Shown in pieces: positions 18,688 through 28,242 of a stretch of DNA of 64,000 bases (positions are counted from its first letter, which is position 1; each line of letters opens with the position of its first letter). The stretch is taken from assembly GCF_001971725.1 (NCBI RefSeq), contig NZ_CP019388.1, positions 496,001 to 560,000 of the forward strand, written 5' to 3'. A program made the translations under genes and the position numbers. The notes beneath the pieces were generated by a model. It had not been told where the DNA came from. It ran no database searches and saw only the letters and a program-made list of their open reading frames with translations. This DNA is from Winogradskyella sp. J14-2. GTDB taxonomy: Bacteria > Bacteroidota > Bacteroidia > Flavobacteriales > Flavobacteriaceae.

Positions 18688-20593
18688 GATTGATTATGTT
18701 TTTATGTATTCCTATTTGATTTTTTTTATAAACTGATTCTATTTCTGGTATTATAGCAATATCGTCTATTGTAGATGGCACATTGTACTCTAAATCGTCT
18801 GAAATATGCCTTAACAATTTACGAAGAATTTTACCAGATCTTGTTTTTGGCAATCGCTTAACTACAAAGACATCTTTAAAAGCCGCAACAGCACCAATTT
18901 CGTGACGTACGTCTTGTATAATTTCTTTAGAAATTTCATGCTCTTCTGCGTGTTTACCAGATTTAAGAACAATTAATCCAAGAGGTTTTTGACCTTTAAT
19001 ATCGCAGTGTATACCAAAAACCGCACACTCGGCAACAGATTTATGAGACGCTACAATTTCTTCCATCTCTGCAGTAGATAAGCGATGCCCTGCTACGTTA
19101 ATAATATCGTCTACACGACCAGTAATAAACACATAGCCATCCTCATCCTTATAACCTCCATCTCCAGAAAAATAATAGCCTGGAAACTTATTTAGGTAAC
19201 CATTTTTAAAGCGATCAGGATTTTCCCAAAGATTTAATAGTGTTCCTGGTGGTAATGGTAATTTTACGGCTACATAACCTTCTACTCCGGCTGCTACTTC
19301 TTTTCCTTCTTCATTTAATATTTGAATGTCGTATCCACAAACTGGTAATGATGCAGAGCCTGGTTTTACTTCCATTAACTCCACTCCAGCCATATTTGCC
19401 AACATTGGCCAACCACTTTCGGTTTGCCACCAATGATCAATTACCGGAACTTTAAGATGTTGCTCTGTCCAACGTAAAGTTGCTACATCGCAACGTTCAC
19501 CAGCCAAGAATTGATATTTAAGCGAGCTTAAATCGTATTTTTCAATAAACTCACCATTAGGATCTTCCTTTTTTATAGCTCTTATGGCTGTTGGCGCAGT
19601 AAACATTACTTTTACATTATGCTCACTTATTACGCGCCAAAAGGTAGATGCATCTGGTGTTTTAATGGGCTTACCTTCAAATAAAATAGTAGTGTTTCTA
19701 TTGAGTAAAGGTGCATAAACAATATAACTATGACCTACAACCCAACCTACATCACTTGCTGCCCAATACACATCACCTTCTTCAACTCCATAAACATATT
19801 TCATAGAGAATTTCAGTGCAGTGGCATAACCGCCTGTATCTCTAATAATGCCTTTAGGCTTACCTGTTGTTCCTGAAGTGTAAAGAATGTAAGAAGGATG
19901 ATTAGACGCTACTTTTACAGGTTCTATAGCATCTGATTTTGAAACCAACTCAAGATAGTCAATATCTCTTTTCTGATAAGGTATATCTACACCTAGTTGC
20001 CTATCAAAAACAATAACATGCTCTGGTTTATGTGATGCCAACGTTATTGCCTCATCAACAAAAGGCTTATAAGGAATTATACGTTTTATCTCTATACCAT
20101 TAGATGCTGTAATGATGGCTTTAGGTTTACAATCATCGATTCGTATTGCTAATTCATGAGGTGCAAAACCACCAAAAACTACAGAATGAATAACACCTAA
20201 ACGCGCACAAGCTAACATGGCATACAAAGCCTGAGGAATCATTGGCATATAAATGACACAAGTATCGCCTTTTTGTAAACCTAATGTTTGTAAACCACCA
20301 GCTAGCTTAGAAACTTCTGCATGTAATTCATTAAATGATATGTGTTGTTTTGTATCTGTTACTGGTGAGTCGTAGATAATAGCATTTTGTTCTCCATAGC
20401 CGTCCTTAATATGCTTATCAATACACAAATAGCTAAGATTTAATTCTCCATCTTGAAACCACTGCGGATAATCATATTGGTCTCTTCCAAGTATTTTTGA
20501 TGGAGCTTTAAACCATTCTAATTGCTCTGATTGCTTTTTCCAAAAGGATTCTGGGTGGTTTATACTTTCTAAATAGATATCTTGATAACTCAT
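18680..20593 (-). CDS. prpE: Propionyl-CoA synthetase (PrpE-type acyl-CoA ligase)
   Basis: 637 residues, a paralogue of the downstream acs. Shared motifs: YTSGTTGKPKG (about 235-245), WWQTESGWPM (about 395), YYFSGDGG, GRVDDIINVAGHRLSTAEMEE and PKTRSGKILRK. WWQTESGWPM and GYDIQILNEEGKEV are typical of the PrpE branch, in which Acs has WWQTETGG. Substrate preference (propionate versus acetate) is therefore inferred from subfamily signature. It overlaps its upstream neighbour by 4 bp and acs by 8 bp, forming a tight three-gene unit. Confidence 0.88.
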   Translation of the reverse strand: MSYQDIYLESINHPESFWKKQSEQLEWFKAPSKILGRDQYDYPQWFQDGELNLSYLCIDKHIKDGYGEQNAIIYDSPVTDTKQHISFNELHAEVSKLAGGLQTLGLQKGDTCVIYMPMIPQALYAMLACARLGVIHSVVFGGFAPHELAIRIDDCKPKAIITASNGIEIKRIIPYKPFVDEAITLASHKPEHVIVFDRQLGVDIPYQKRDIDYLELVSKSDAIEPVKVASNHPSYILYTSGTTGKPKGIIRDTGGYATALKFSMKYVYGVEEGDVYWAASDVGWVVGHSYIVYAPLLNRNTTILFEGKPIKTPDASTFWRVISEHNVKVMFTAPTAIRAIKKEDPNGEFIEKYDLSSLKYQFLAGERCDVATLRWTEQHLKVPVIDHWWQTESGWPMLANMAGVELMEVKPGSASLPVCGYDIQILNEEGKEVAAGVEGYVAVKLPLPPGTLLNLWENPDRFKNGYLNKFPGYYFSGDGGYKDEDGYVFITGRVDDIINVAGHRLSTAEMEEIVASHKSVAECAVFGIHCDIKGQKPLGLIVLKSGKHAEEHEISKEIIQDVRHEIGAVAAFKDVFVVKRLPKTRSGKILRKLLRHISDDLEYNVPSTIDDIAIIPEIESVYKKNQIGIHKNIINHE

Positions 20594-20817
20594 GGTTTGA
20601 CTTTTTTATTATTAAATAAACCAAACCAATTTGGGTTTAATACTTTTAACTTTATTAGAGCCCAAAGAATTACCACAAAGCATATACCCATTACAAGCGA
20701 CTCTAATGGACCTGTAGCTGTTTCACTTTCTAATTTAAAACGGAAATATAAGGTTACAATAACGTAAATACTGATGATAATATCAGACGTTAAAGCATTG
20801 ATACGAAGACGTTTCAT
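20590..20817 (-). CDS. Small two-TM membrane protein ahead of prpE
   Basis: 75 residues with two hydrophobic segments (about 12-27 and 38-57) and a basic C-terminus (NNKKVKP). No family recognised. The stop overlaps the prpE start by 4 bp (ATGA type), and the gene appears to be the first of the prpE-acs operon. A membrane role linked to short-chain acid activation is possible but unproven. Confidence 0.7.
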   Translation of the reverse strand: MKRLRINALTSDIIISIYVIVTLYFRFKLESETATGPLESLVMGICFVVILWALIKLKVLNPNWFGLFNNKKVKP

Positions 20818-20851
20818 TTTGTTTTACTTTAATTAAACTTAGTTTTCTTTT

Positions 20852-20872
20852 GCACACAAAACCAAGGTTTAA
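20852..20872. promoter_or_regulatory. Acetate-block motif, copy 1
   Basis: A 21-bp sequence (GCACACAAAACCAAGGTTTA plus A) lies between the response regulator and the prpE operon. It recurs with one mismatch, inverted relative to its gene, before the porin/actP operon (27569-27589). Confidence 0.5.
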
Positions 20873-20883
20873 TAAAGCGAAAT

Positions 20884-21246
20884 CTAAGCTATGAGCTCAT
20901 TAATTTCTGAAACTATTTTTTTTACTGAAAAGGGCTTTGTTAAATATTTATCCGCTCCGAGTTTTAAGCCTTTTTCAATATCCGAAGCTTTATTTTTGGC
21001 AGTTAAAAACACCACTTTAGTATTCTTTAACTGATTATTCTCTTTAATTGATTTAAGTGTTTGATAACCATCTACTTTGGGCATCATTACGTCTAACACT
21101 ATAACGTCTGGAATTACACTTTGTAAAATATCCAACGCTTCACCACCATCTCTTGCAATATACACCTCAAAATCGTGTTTTTTAAAAGTGTACTCTAACG
21201 TCATTACTATATTTGGTTCGTCATCGACGATAACTATTTTCTTCAT
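20884..21246 (-). CDS. Receiver-only response regulator
   Basis: 120-residue CheY-like receiver. Acidic pocket DDEP (about 8-11), phospho-acceptor Asp in VIVLDVMMPKVDGY (about residue 52), Thr in VVFLTAKN (about 85), and Lys in DKYLTKPFS (about 106). No DNA-binding output domain, so it must act through a protein partner or phosphorelay. It starts 21 bp after the SSF-type histidine kinase, its likely cognate partner. Confidence 0.92.
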   Translation of the reverse strand: MKKIVIVDDEPNIVMTLEYTFKKHDFEVYIARDGGEALDILQSVIPDVIVLDVMMPKVDGYQTLKSIKENNQLKNTKVVFLTAKNKASDIEKGLKLGADKYLTKPFSVKKIVSEINELIA

Positions 21247-21267
21247 TATTAAAAATGCTTGGTCAAT

Positions 21268-23958
21268 TTACTTAAAAGGTAGCTTAAAACCAAAGGTTGC
21301 GCCACTTTTTTCGTTGTTTTTTACCCATATTTTTCCATTATGGTTTTCTACAATTTGTTTACATATGGCTAAACCCAATCCGCTGCCCTCCGGTTTTTGG
21401 ATATTTTGATTCTTTGATTGGTAAAATTTATCAAAAATATAAGGCAGATCTTGATTTGGCACACCCTTACCGTTATCCGCTATTGTTACTTTTAGATAAC
21501 CCAATTCAAATTTATAATCAACGATAATTTTCCCTTTTTTAATATCACAAAATTTAATGGCATTAGATATGAGATTGGTTAAGACTTGTACAATACGATC
21601 TTCATCATATTCCGCATTAAGATCACTTTTATTTGAGCTTACAATCTCTACTTGCTTTTTATCAGCGATGTGCCTTAAACTATCTATGGTTTTTTGAATT
21701 GTGGTTCTAATATTATATTTCTTGATGTTTAACTGTGTGCGCCCTTTTGATAGTTTTTCAAAATCTAAAATATTATGTATAAGTCTAGATAACCTGTCGC
21801 TATCTTGTAACATATTTTTAAGAAACTGTGTTTTTATCTCTAGTGGCATATCGTCGTCATCGTCCATTAACAATTCGGTTGTTGCTCTAATACCTGTAAT
21901 TGGTGTTTTAAGCTCATGAGCTACTGTGTCTAAAAATTCGTCTTTTTGCTTGTCTTTTTCAATGAGTTCTTGGTTTGCATCTTTTAATTGGTTGGTAAGT
22001 TTTGTAAGCTCGGAAGATTTTTCTCTAAGCAATTTATTTCTGGCAATGGTTTCTTTAGACTCTTCAAGAATTTTTAATACTTCTACCAAGCTCACCTCAT
22101 CTTCTTTTACAACACTGGAAATTAGTATCTTAGCCGACGCACTTCCTATGCTTCCTGTTAGTAATTTTTCAGAAAAATTTATTAATCTAGCATCAGCCAT
22201 TTGAGTATCTAGGGGTAAGTTGTATTTTCTAAAGAATAAGTTTAGCGCACGCTCAGTTCTGGCCTCACCTAAAAACTTAAGTAACACTTTTTTTATATCC
22301 GCAACATAGGCTTCGCCTTTCCAGACCAAAGCACCATCTTGTAAATCCGAATAGTTTTTACTGTCCACAAACATCTCAGCATAGTTACGCTCTCTATAGT
22401 TTCCTTTTTGTAACACCGAAAATATCATGTAACACAAAAGGTTAACTAAAATACTCCAGAAAAAGGCATGAGCTGGTGGACTTAAAAAATCTATACCGAA
22501 TAATGCATGAGGTCTTAAAAACGATATGCCTGCAAGGCCATAATGCACTAAATCATCTGATCCATTTATGGCATGTAAAGAAAAAGGCAATATCAACGTG
22601 TAAAAAACCACTGTAATACCTGCGATTATTCCTATAATAGTCGCATTAGATGAGCCTCTATTCCAAAACAAACCAATGAAAAATGATGGTGCCAACTGTG
22701 CTATAATAACAAAAGCCATTAAGCCTATAGAATATAAAGACAATTCAAAAGAAAAATTAACATAAAACACGTAAGCAATAATAATGATTGAAAAAATTGA
22801 AATACGTCTTATGTTTTTTATGTATTTGGCATTTCGTTCTGGATGACTTTTAATAAAATAATCCAAAAAGCCATAAGGTATTACCAGATTATTACTCACC
22901 ATATTTGATAATGCCAAAGTAGCCACAACAACCATTGAGATTACCGCAGATAACCCTCCTAAAAAAACTAACACCGAAAGAAAAGTATTTCCGTTTTTTA
23001 ATGGCAACAACAAGGCATAATATTCAGCTTGTTCCGCGTTACCTATAGTTAAATTTCCTGCCCATGCAATAAAAATAACAAAGATGTTAAATAACAATAA
23101 ATATAATGGAAACATCCAAATTGCATTTTTTAAATGTTTCTCTCTTACATTTTCAACTACTGAAACTTGAAATTGTCTTGGTAATAAGAATATTGCCATA
23201 AAAGACAACATTATGGTGTATAACCAATTAAAACCTTCTTCGAACCCACTGATAGTGGTAAGCGAATTAAAATTCTCTGCTTGAGACATTTTAGTATAAA
23301 TATCCTCAGTACCATCAAACAAAACGTAAGTAACATAAATACCAACAAACAAAAAGAAGGCTAATTTTAAAATAGACTCAAAGGCTACAGACATTATTAT
23401 ACCTTTATGCTTTTCTGATGCATCTGTAGTTTGTGTTCCAAAAAATGTAGCAAAAACAGCCAATAGCAAGGCAATATAAAAAGTAGAATCATCTAGTACT
23501 GATGTAGAAACATAACTTGTCTCATCTGATAAAATTTGAAAGGTCTCAGAAACTGCCTTTAATTGCAATGATATGTAAGGCACGATTGCCATGAGACAAA
23601 CAATCGTAACCAATGCACCTAAAAACCTGTGGTTACCGTAACGCAATGATATAAAATCTGCAATAGAGCTAATTTTATGTTGCTTAGAAATTCTGATAAT
23701 CTTTTTTAATAAGATTATCCAAAGTGGTGCTGCAATTACTGGCCCAAGATAAATTGGCAGAAAATTTATACCAGAATTAGCTGCAATACCAATGCTTCCA
23801 TAATACGTCCAGGCAGTGCAGTATACAGCTAAAGACAACGTGTAAACAACTGAATTATTCACCCACTTGCTTTTGGAATTTTTCTCAGCTAAATAAGCAA
23901 TAAAAAATAAAGCAGCTAGATAAATAATAATTATTAAAAATAAAACGTAATTACTCAT
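21268..23958 (-). CDS. CbrA-like hybrid: sodium/solute symporter-STAC-histidine kinase
   Basis: 896 residues. The N-terminal 500 form a sodium:solute-symporter (SLC5) fold with about 13 membrane segments. A STAC linker domain (about 530-640) and a coiled coil (about 640-670) follow. The HisKA domain has phospho-acceptor His in VAHELKTP (about residue 680), and HATPase_c carries N (LTNLISNAIKF), G1 (DNGKGVP) and G2 (GSGLGLAICK) boxes. CbrA-type kinases sense or transport nutrients. Given acs, prpE and actP alongside, acetate or a related acid is a sensible ligand, by inference. It overlaps the preceding small membrane gene by 8 bp. Confidence 0.93.
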   Translation of the reverse strand: MSNYVLFLIIIIYLAALFFIAYLAEKNSKSKWVNNSVVYTLSLAVYCTAWTYYGSIGIAANSGINFLPIYLGPVIAAPLWIILLKKIIRISKQHKISSIADFISLRYGNHRFLGALVTIVCLMAIVPYISLQLKAVSETFQILSDETSYVSTSVLDDSTFYIALLLAVFATFFGTQTTDASEKHKGIIMSVAFESILKLAFFLFVGIYVTYVLFDGTEDIYTKMSQAENFNSLTTISGFEEGFNWLYTIMLSFMAIFLLPRQFQVSVVENVREKHLKNAIWMFPLYLLLFNIFVIFIAWAGNLTIGNAEQAEYYALLLPLKNGNTFLSVLVFLGGLSAVISMVVVATLALSNMVSNNLVIPYGFLDYFIKSHPERNAKYIKNIRRISIFSIIIIAYVFYVNFSFELSLYSIGLMAFVIIAQLAPSFFIGLFWNRGSSNATIIGIIAGITVVFYTLILPFSLHAINGSDDLVHYGLAGISFLRPHALFGIDFLSPPAHAFFWSILVNLLCYMIFSVLQKGNYRERNYAEMFVDSKNYSDLQDGALVWKGEAYVADIKKVLLKFLGEARTERALNLFFRKYNLPLDTQMADARLINFSEKLLTGSIGSASAKILISSVVKEDEVSLVEVLKILEESKETIARNKLLREKSSELTKLTNQLKDANQELIEKDKQKDEFLDTVAHELKTPITGIRATTELLMDDDDDMPLEIKTQFLKNMLQDSDRLSRLIHNILDFEKLSKGRTQLNIKKYNIRTTIQKTIDSLRHIADKKQVEIVSSNKSDLNAEYDEDRIVQVLTNLISNAIKFCDIKKGKIIVDYKFELGYLKVTIADNGKGVPNQDLPYIFDKFYQSKNQNIQKPEGSGLGLAICKQIVENHNGKIWVKNNEKSGATFGFKLPFK

Positions 23959-24145
23959 AATGACGTTTTAAAACAACATAAGACACTACAATAACCACCA
24001 ACCATATAGAAAAAACCGAAAGGTAAAATGTCGGAATACCAAACACATGCCCATGATGATTAAATATCAGTAAGAAAGGCAAGTTTAGCATTGCAAATGC
24101 TGCTACTGAAAGAATAATTAATTTTTGCTCGTGTCTTTTTTTCAT
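23951..24145 (-). CDS. Small two-TM membrane protein paired with SSF-kinase
   Basis: 64 residues with two hydrophobic helices (about 9-27 and 36-58) and charged ends (MKKRHEQK ... LKRHYE). Its place, overlapping the start of the SSF-kinase gene by 8 bp, mirrors the DUF4212-ActP arrangement 2 kb upstream. It may be an accessory subunit of the kinase's transporter domain, but no family is recognised. Confidence 0.7.
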   Translation of the reverse strand: MKKRHEQKLIILSVAAFAMLNLPFLLIFNHHGHVFGIPTFYLSVFSIWLVVIVVSYVVLKRHYE

Positions 24146-24161
24146 TGGAAACTAAAATACA

Positions 24162-24193
24162 AAAAACAGTGTTGTAATTACAACACTGTTTTT
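24162..24193. terminator. Perfect 16-bp inverted-repeat terminator after actP
   Basis: An uninterrupted palindrome with arms AAAAACAGTGTTGTAA and its complement, with A/T ends that give a U-run in both directions. It separates the actP operon from the kinase operon. Confidence 0.8.
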
Positions 24194-24215
24194 ACTAACT
24201 AATAAAACTTGTCAA

Positions 24216-25991
24216 TTAATGACTTTGTGCTTCTCCCGCACCGGATGGAATTCTAATATTTTCTACAATTTCTTGTACATGTTCTGGTGGTGCAGGTGTC
24301 ATACGAGACACTACAACCGATACAACAACATTAACAAGCATGGCAATTGTACCAAAACCCTCTGGCGAAGTACCAAACCACCATTGGTCTTTTGGTAACG
24401 GATCAAAGGTTTTCCAAAGTCCTGTTTTAAAAGCAATCATGTAACCTAACATTATTGTTATACCTACAATCATACCTGCAACTGCACCTTGTCTATTCAT
24501 TCGCTTATCAAAAATTCCTAAAATAATTGCCAGGAAAAATGAAGCCGCAGCCAAACCAAAGGCTAGGGCAACAATTGCGGCGACAAAACCTGGCGGATAA
24601 ATACCAAATAAACCTGCAATAATAATAGCTACAACAATAGCTCCTCTTGCCCACATTAATTCTCCTTTATCTGAGATATTTGGTTTTAATTGTTTTTTAA
24701 TTAAATCGTGGGAAATAGAAGTGGAAATCACTAACAATAAACCTGCTGCAGTTGATAAAGCGGCTGCAATACCACCAGCTGCCACTAAGGCAATAACCCA
24801 ATTTGGTAAGTTAGCAATTTCTGGATTTGCCAATACCATAATATCTCTATCAACATACAATTCGTTTTCTGTAGCATTAGCATTAGATATCAAACGTTCA
24901 CCAAATGCTCCTCTGGCATCTGTATAAACAGGTTTTTTGCCATCGATAGCACTTCCTGCTACATACTGAATTTTACCATCTCCATTCTTATCTGACCAAG
25001 CAATTAAGCCTGTATCCTCCCAATTTTTGAACCATTGAGGAATCTCTTTATATTCTGTATTACTTACCGTTTCGATTAAGTTAGTTCTTGCAAATACTGC
25101 TATTGCTGGTGCAGTTGTATATAAAATAGCTATAAGAAGCAAAGCATAACCAGCAGACTTACGCGCATCTTTTACTTTAGGAACTGTAAAGAAACGTACA
25201 ATAACGTGTGGTAAACCTGCTGTACCAACCATTAACGCTAAGGTAATAGCAAAGACATCCCAAGTAGACTTGCTACCATCCGTATATTCATTAAACCCTA
25301 ATTGCGTATGTAAAGCATCCAGTTTATCGAGTAAAAATGTACCATCTTCAACAGTACCACCCATTCCTAATTGTGGTATGATATTGCCTGTCATCTGTAT
25401 AGATATAAAAAAGGCAGGTACCATAAAAGCAAAGATTAAAACACAATACTGTGCAACTTGCGTATAAGTAATTCCTTTCATTCCGCCTAAAAAGGCAAAA
25501 ACTAAAACCACCAACATACCAATAATTACACCCAAATTAATATCAACTTGTAAAAATTGCGAAAACACAATTCCAACACCTCTCATCTGTCCGGCTACGT
25601 ATGTAAATGACACAATTAAAGCACAAATTACTGCCACAGTCCTTGCTGTATTGGAGTAATATCTGTCGCCAATAAAATCTGGCACTGTAAACTTTCCAAA
25701 TTTTCGTAAGTAAGGTGCTAATAATAAGGCCAAGAGCACGTAACCACCTGTCCAACCCATAAGGAAGACAGAACCATCATAGCCCATAAAGGAAATTAAT
25801 CCTGCCATTGAGATAAATGACGCAGCACTCATCCAATCTGCAGCTGTTGCCATACCATTTGCTAGTGGCGAAACACCTCCACCAGCAACATAAAAGTCTT
25901 TAGTTGAGCCTGCTCTGGCCCAAATTGCAATTCCGAAATATAGCGCAAACGTTACGCCTACTAATATCCATGTCCAAGTTTGTACACTCAT
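24216..25991 (-). CDS. actP: Cation/acetate symporter
   Basis: 591-residue SSS-family permease with about 13-14 membrane segments. ActP-like features: GGGVSPLANGMATAADWMSAASFISMAG split across the first helices, the AGLPHVIVRFFTVP segment, and a periplasmic/cytoplasmic insert (about 300-385) that contains an EF-hand-like DKNGDGKIQY stretch. The upstream DUF4212 gene is the usual small subunit of this transporter class. Imports acetate with Na+ or H+, feeding Acs. Confidence 0.92.
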   Translation of the reverse strand: MSVQTWTWILVGVTFALYFGIAIWARAGSTKDFYVAGGGVSPLANGMATAADWMSAASFISMAGLISFMGYDGSVFLMGWTGGYVLLALLLAPYLRKFGKFTVPDFIGDRYYSNTARTVAVICALIVSFTYVAGQMRGVGIVFSQFLQVDINLGVIIGMLVVLVFAFLGGMKGITYTQVAQYCVLIFAFMVPAFFISIQMTGNIIPQLGMGGTVEDGTFLLDKLDALHTQLGFNEYTDGSKSTWDVFAITLALMVGTAGLPHVIVRFFTVPKVKDARKSAGYALLLIAILYTTAPAIAVFARTNLIETVSNTEYKEIPQWFKNWEDTGLIAWSDKNGDGKIQYVAGSAIDGKKPVYTDARGAFGERLISNANATENELYVDRDIMVLANPEIANLPNWVIALVAAGGIAAALSTAAGLLLVISTSISHDLIKKQLKPNISDKGELMWARGAIVVAIIIAGLFGIYPPGFVAAIVALAFGLAAASFFLAIILGIFDKRMNRQGAVAGMIVGITIMLGYMIAFKTGLWKTFDPLPKDQWWFGTSPEGFGTIAMLVNVVVSVVVSRMTPAPPEHVQEIVENIRIPSGAGEAQSH

Positions 25992-26021
25992 AATTTTTTA
26001 ATTTTTGGTTATTAGTTAAGA

Positions 26022-26282
26022 CTAATCGTCGTAACCATATTTTTTATCTAGTTTATTCATTATTCGTACATATATGAAAATGAGAATTACAAATACATAT
26101 ATAGATCCTTGTTGAGCAAACCAGAAGCCTAGTTTAAACCCACCAAGTCTTATTTCGTTTAGAGCATCCTTAAAAAGTATGCCGCAACCATAGGACACAA
26201 TGAACCAAATGGCTAAAAGTATTGAAAGATATTTTACATTTTCTTTCCAGTATGCTGTTGCATGTTTTTGTTTATCTGACAT
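26022..26282 (-). CDS. DUF4212 small membrane subunit of the acetate transporter
   Basis: 86 residues with two membrane helices (about 18-36 and 53-70), separated by the conserved LNEIRLGGFKLGFWFAQQGS loop that defines the family. The gene lies 30 bp upstream of actP, the standard pairing, and is thought to be needed for or to modulate symport. Confidence 0.9.
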   Translation of the reverse strand: MSDKQKHATAYWKENVKYLSILLAIWFIVSYGCGILFKDALNEIRLGGFKLGFWFAQQGSIYVFVILIFIYVRIMNKLDKKYGYDD

Positions 26283-26293
26283 GATTAAGTTAT

Positions 26294-27547
26294 TTATAAG
26301 AATATGTGTGTTTGAATTGTGAAAACATTTCTGTTTTCTGCACCGGTTAAGCCACTTTTACCCGTTAAATACTCTGCTGTGATCTTAGCAAAGTGGCCAT
26401 TTATAAAATAGTTAAGTCCTACACCAAACTCACTAGCACTATTAGGTGTGTAATCTAGAGATTGAGTGTTGTATTTTACATAAGGCATTAGCTTTGCATT
26501 TCTAAATAAAAGTCCAGCTTGCCCATGAAGAATAGTACCAGATGATGGTACTAAACCACCTCCAGGCGCACCATCAGTATCTCCGTATTTGTAATTGTAG
26601 TAGGCGCCAAGTGCACTTATTGCCAATTTATCATTTAAAGGTGCATCGTAAAATACATCAAAAGCAGTATGAAAAACATCCTCTCTATTATCAAGGTTAT
26701 TAACAGCCAGGGCATCTGGGTGATAATGAAACCCAGCTCCTACACTAAGTACCTTCTTTTTACCTAAGTAAGACCCTACAAAATAAGGGAGCTTATCAGA
26801 TTCCTTATCAAAAAAATCATACTTAAAATATCCTGCATAGTTCCATGTTCCTGTTCCTACGCTATTATCTACTTGAAAGGTCGGTGTAGGGCCTAATTCA
26901 CCGATATTATTTCTTGCATTATTTGCAGAAATTCGATATCCAAAATTTCCGAGAGAACCTTTAGCATAAATACCTAAATGCCTTGCAAATTGGTCGCTTG
27001 TTGTGATGTTTGACCATGGAAATAATCTAGCATCAGATACCGAGGCACCACCTTGGCCTCCTGGGTTATCTAAGGTCATCATATTTAGGGTACTTTGGTT
27101 TGTTAATCTTGAAATTCCATTCCAATAGTGTAAACCAGATCCTATATATAATTTTTGAGGTACTACCGCAAACTCAGCCCAAGCATCGTGCAAAAACAAT
27201 AAACTTCGCTGATTATTCTGCTGAGAATTTGGATTAGCAGTAAGGTTACCAGCACCTAAACTATTTAGTCCAAAATGGGTTAGTATCAAAAATCTAGGAG
27301 ATATTTGAGCATAGGCCAAAATTCTTGATCTTCGAATTGAAAATTTAGGGCCTTGTTGTTCAGATCCACCTTGCAGCCACATCTGATGCCAAGTAATAAA
27401 TCTCATATACTTACTACCGTCTTCATTTAATTTAAATTGCATTGGCTTGTAAGAATGATCAGGCTCAGCATCTTCTTGCTGAGCCCATGACGCAATTGGC
27501 ACGAGTGCTATTGCCACAAGAAATAAAAATAAACTTGTTTTTTTCAT
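26294..27547 (-). CDS. Outer-membrane porin of the acetate operon
   Basis: 417 residues. Signal peptide at about 1-21 (SWAQQ), then alternating beta-strands through to a terminal Phe-containing strand (NVFTIQTHIFL), consistent with a 16-strand porin. The segment HQMWLQGGSEQQGPKF and the strands LNDKLAISALGAYYNYKYG resemble Bacteroidota porin-like proteins found with short-chain acid transporters. First gene of a likely operon porin-DUF4212-actP. It would let acetate cross the outer membrane. Confidence 0.85.
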   Translation of the reverse strand: MKKTSLFLFLVAIALVPIASWAQQEDAEPDHSYKPMQFKLNEDGSKYMRFITWHQMWLQGGSEQQGPKFSIRRSRILAYAQISPRFLILTHFGLNSLGAGNLTANPNSQQNNQRSLLFLHDAWAEFAVVPQKLYIGSGLHYWNGISRLTNQSTLNMMTLDNPGGQGGASVSDARLFPWSNITTSDQFARHLGIYAKGSLGNFGYRISANNARNNIGELGPTPTFQVDNSVGTGTWNYAGYFKYDFFDKESDKLPYFVGSYLGKKKVLSVGAGFHYHPDALAVNNLDNREDVFHTAFDVFYDAPLNDKLAISALGAYYNYKYGDTDGAPGGGLVPSSGTILHGQAGLLFRNAKLMPYVKYNTQSLDYTPNSASEFGVGLNYFINGHFAKITAEYLTGKSGLTGAENRNVFTIQTHIFL

Positions 27548-27568
27548 AAAGATTAGTTGTTTAGTTAG

Positions 27569-27589
27569 TTAAACTTTGGTTTTGTGTGC
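27569..27589. promoter_or_regulatory. Acetate-block motif, copy 2
   Basis: The reverse complement of this stretch reads GCACACAAAACCAAAGTTTA plus A, 20/21 identical to 20852-20872. It lies 22-42 bp before the porin ATG. Confidence 0.5.
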
Positions 27590-27657
27590 ACCGCTAAACT
27601 CTAAAAAACAATCTCTAAAAAAAAAGTTAATATATCTTTCTGTTAATTATGTATATC

Positions 27658-28077
27658 TTAATCTCGAAAACGCTCCCATTTTATAAGCATAAACTTATCC
27701 CCCAACTCAGTAACAAGGGTGCCAGCACCAGATAAGTTTTGAGCATTTGAAAAGTAATTGGCAAGCTCTTTAGCGTTGAGAATTTTATATGTGGGATGGT
27801 ATTTTGAATTGTAAGGCCTTTTAATATTATATTTCTTAACCCAATTTAAAATACTTACGTGAGAAATCCCTAATATGCGCTCAATCTCACGATACGTTAA
27901 TCCTTCTAAATATAGCTGAAGTGCCTTATTAACGTAGTAATCGTCAATTTTTTTACCTAACTTATTTACAGTAAAATTATAGTTGCAAGATTTACACCTA
28001 AAACGTTGCCTGTTATTAACAATTCCACTTTTTACATAATTGTCAGAACCACAATTAGGACAAAGATCAATTTTCAT
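27658..28077 (-). CDS. IS1-type zinc-ribbon/HTH protein, probably a domesticated regulator
   Basis: 139 residues. The N-terminal zinc ribbon CPNCGSDNYVKSG ... FRCKSCNYNF (about 6-37) matches InsA/IS1 transposase N-domains. A helix-turn-helix follows (about 55-82, LTYREIERILGISHVSILNW). The catalytic DDE domain is absent, replaced by a unique C-terminal tail (about 100-139). No inverted repeats or second transposase ORF are visible nearby. The lone DNA-binding part sits 110 bp upstream of the acetate porin operon, same strand, so it may control acetate genes. A simple IS remnant is the alternative. Confidence 0.75.
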   Translation of the reverse strand: MKIDLCPNCGSDNYVKSGIVNNRQRFRCKSCNYNFTVNKLGKKIDDYYVNKALQLYLEGLTYREIERILGISHVSILNWVKKYNIKRPYNSKYHPTYKILNAKELANYFSNAQNLSGAGTLVTELGDKFMLIKWERFRD

Positions 28078-28242
28078 ATATATTAATTTAGCATAAATAT
28101 ATCAAATTAACAATAATATCTACAATAATTAGTTAAATTATTACAAAACAATTAATAAATAGATTAAAAAATAAAATATTTCTTAATAAAAAACAGCTTT
28201 TAATGAAGACTGTTAATTTTAATAAAAGACCTCAACTACCTT

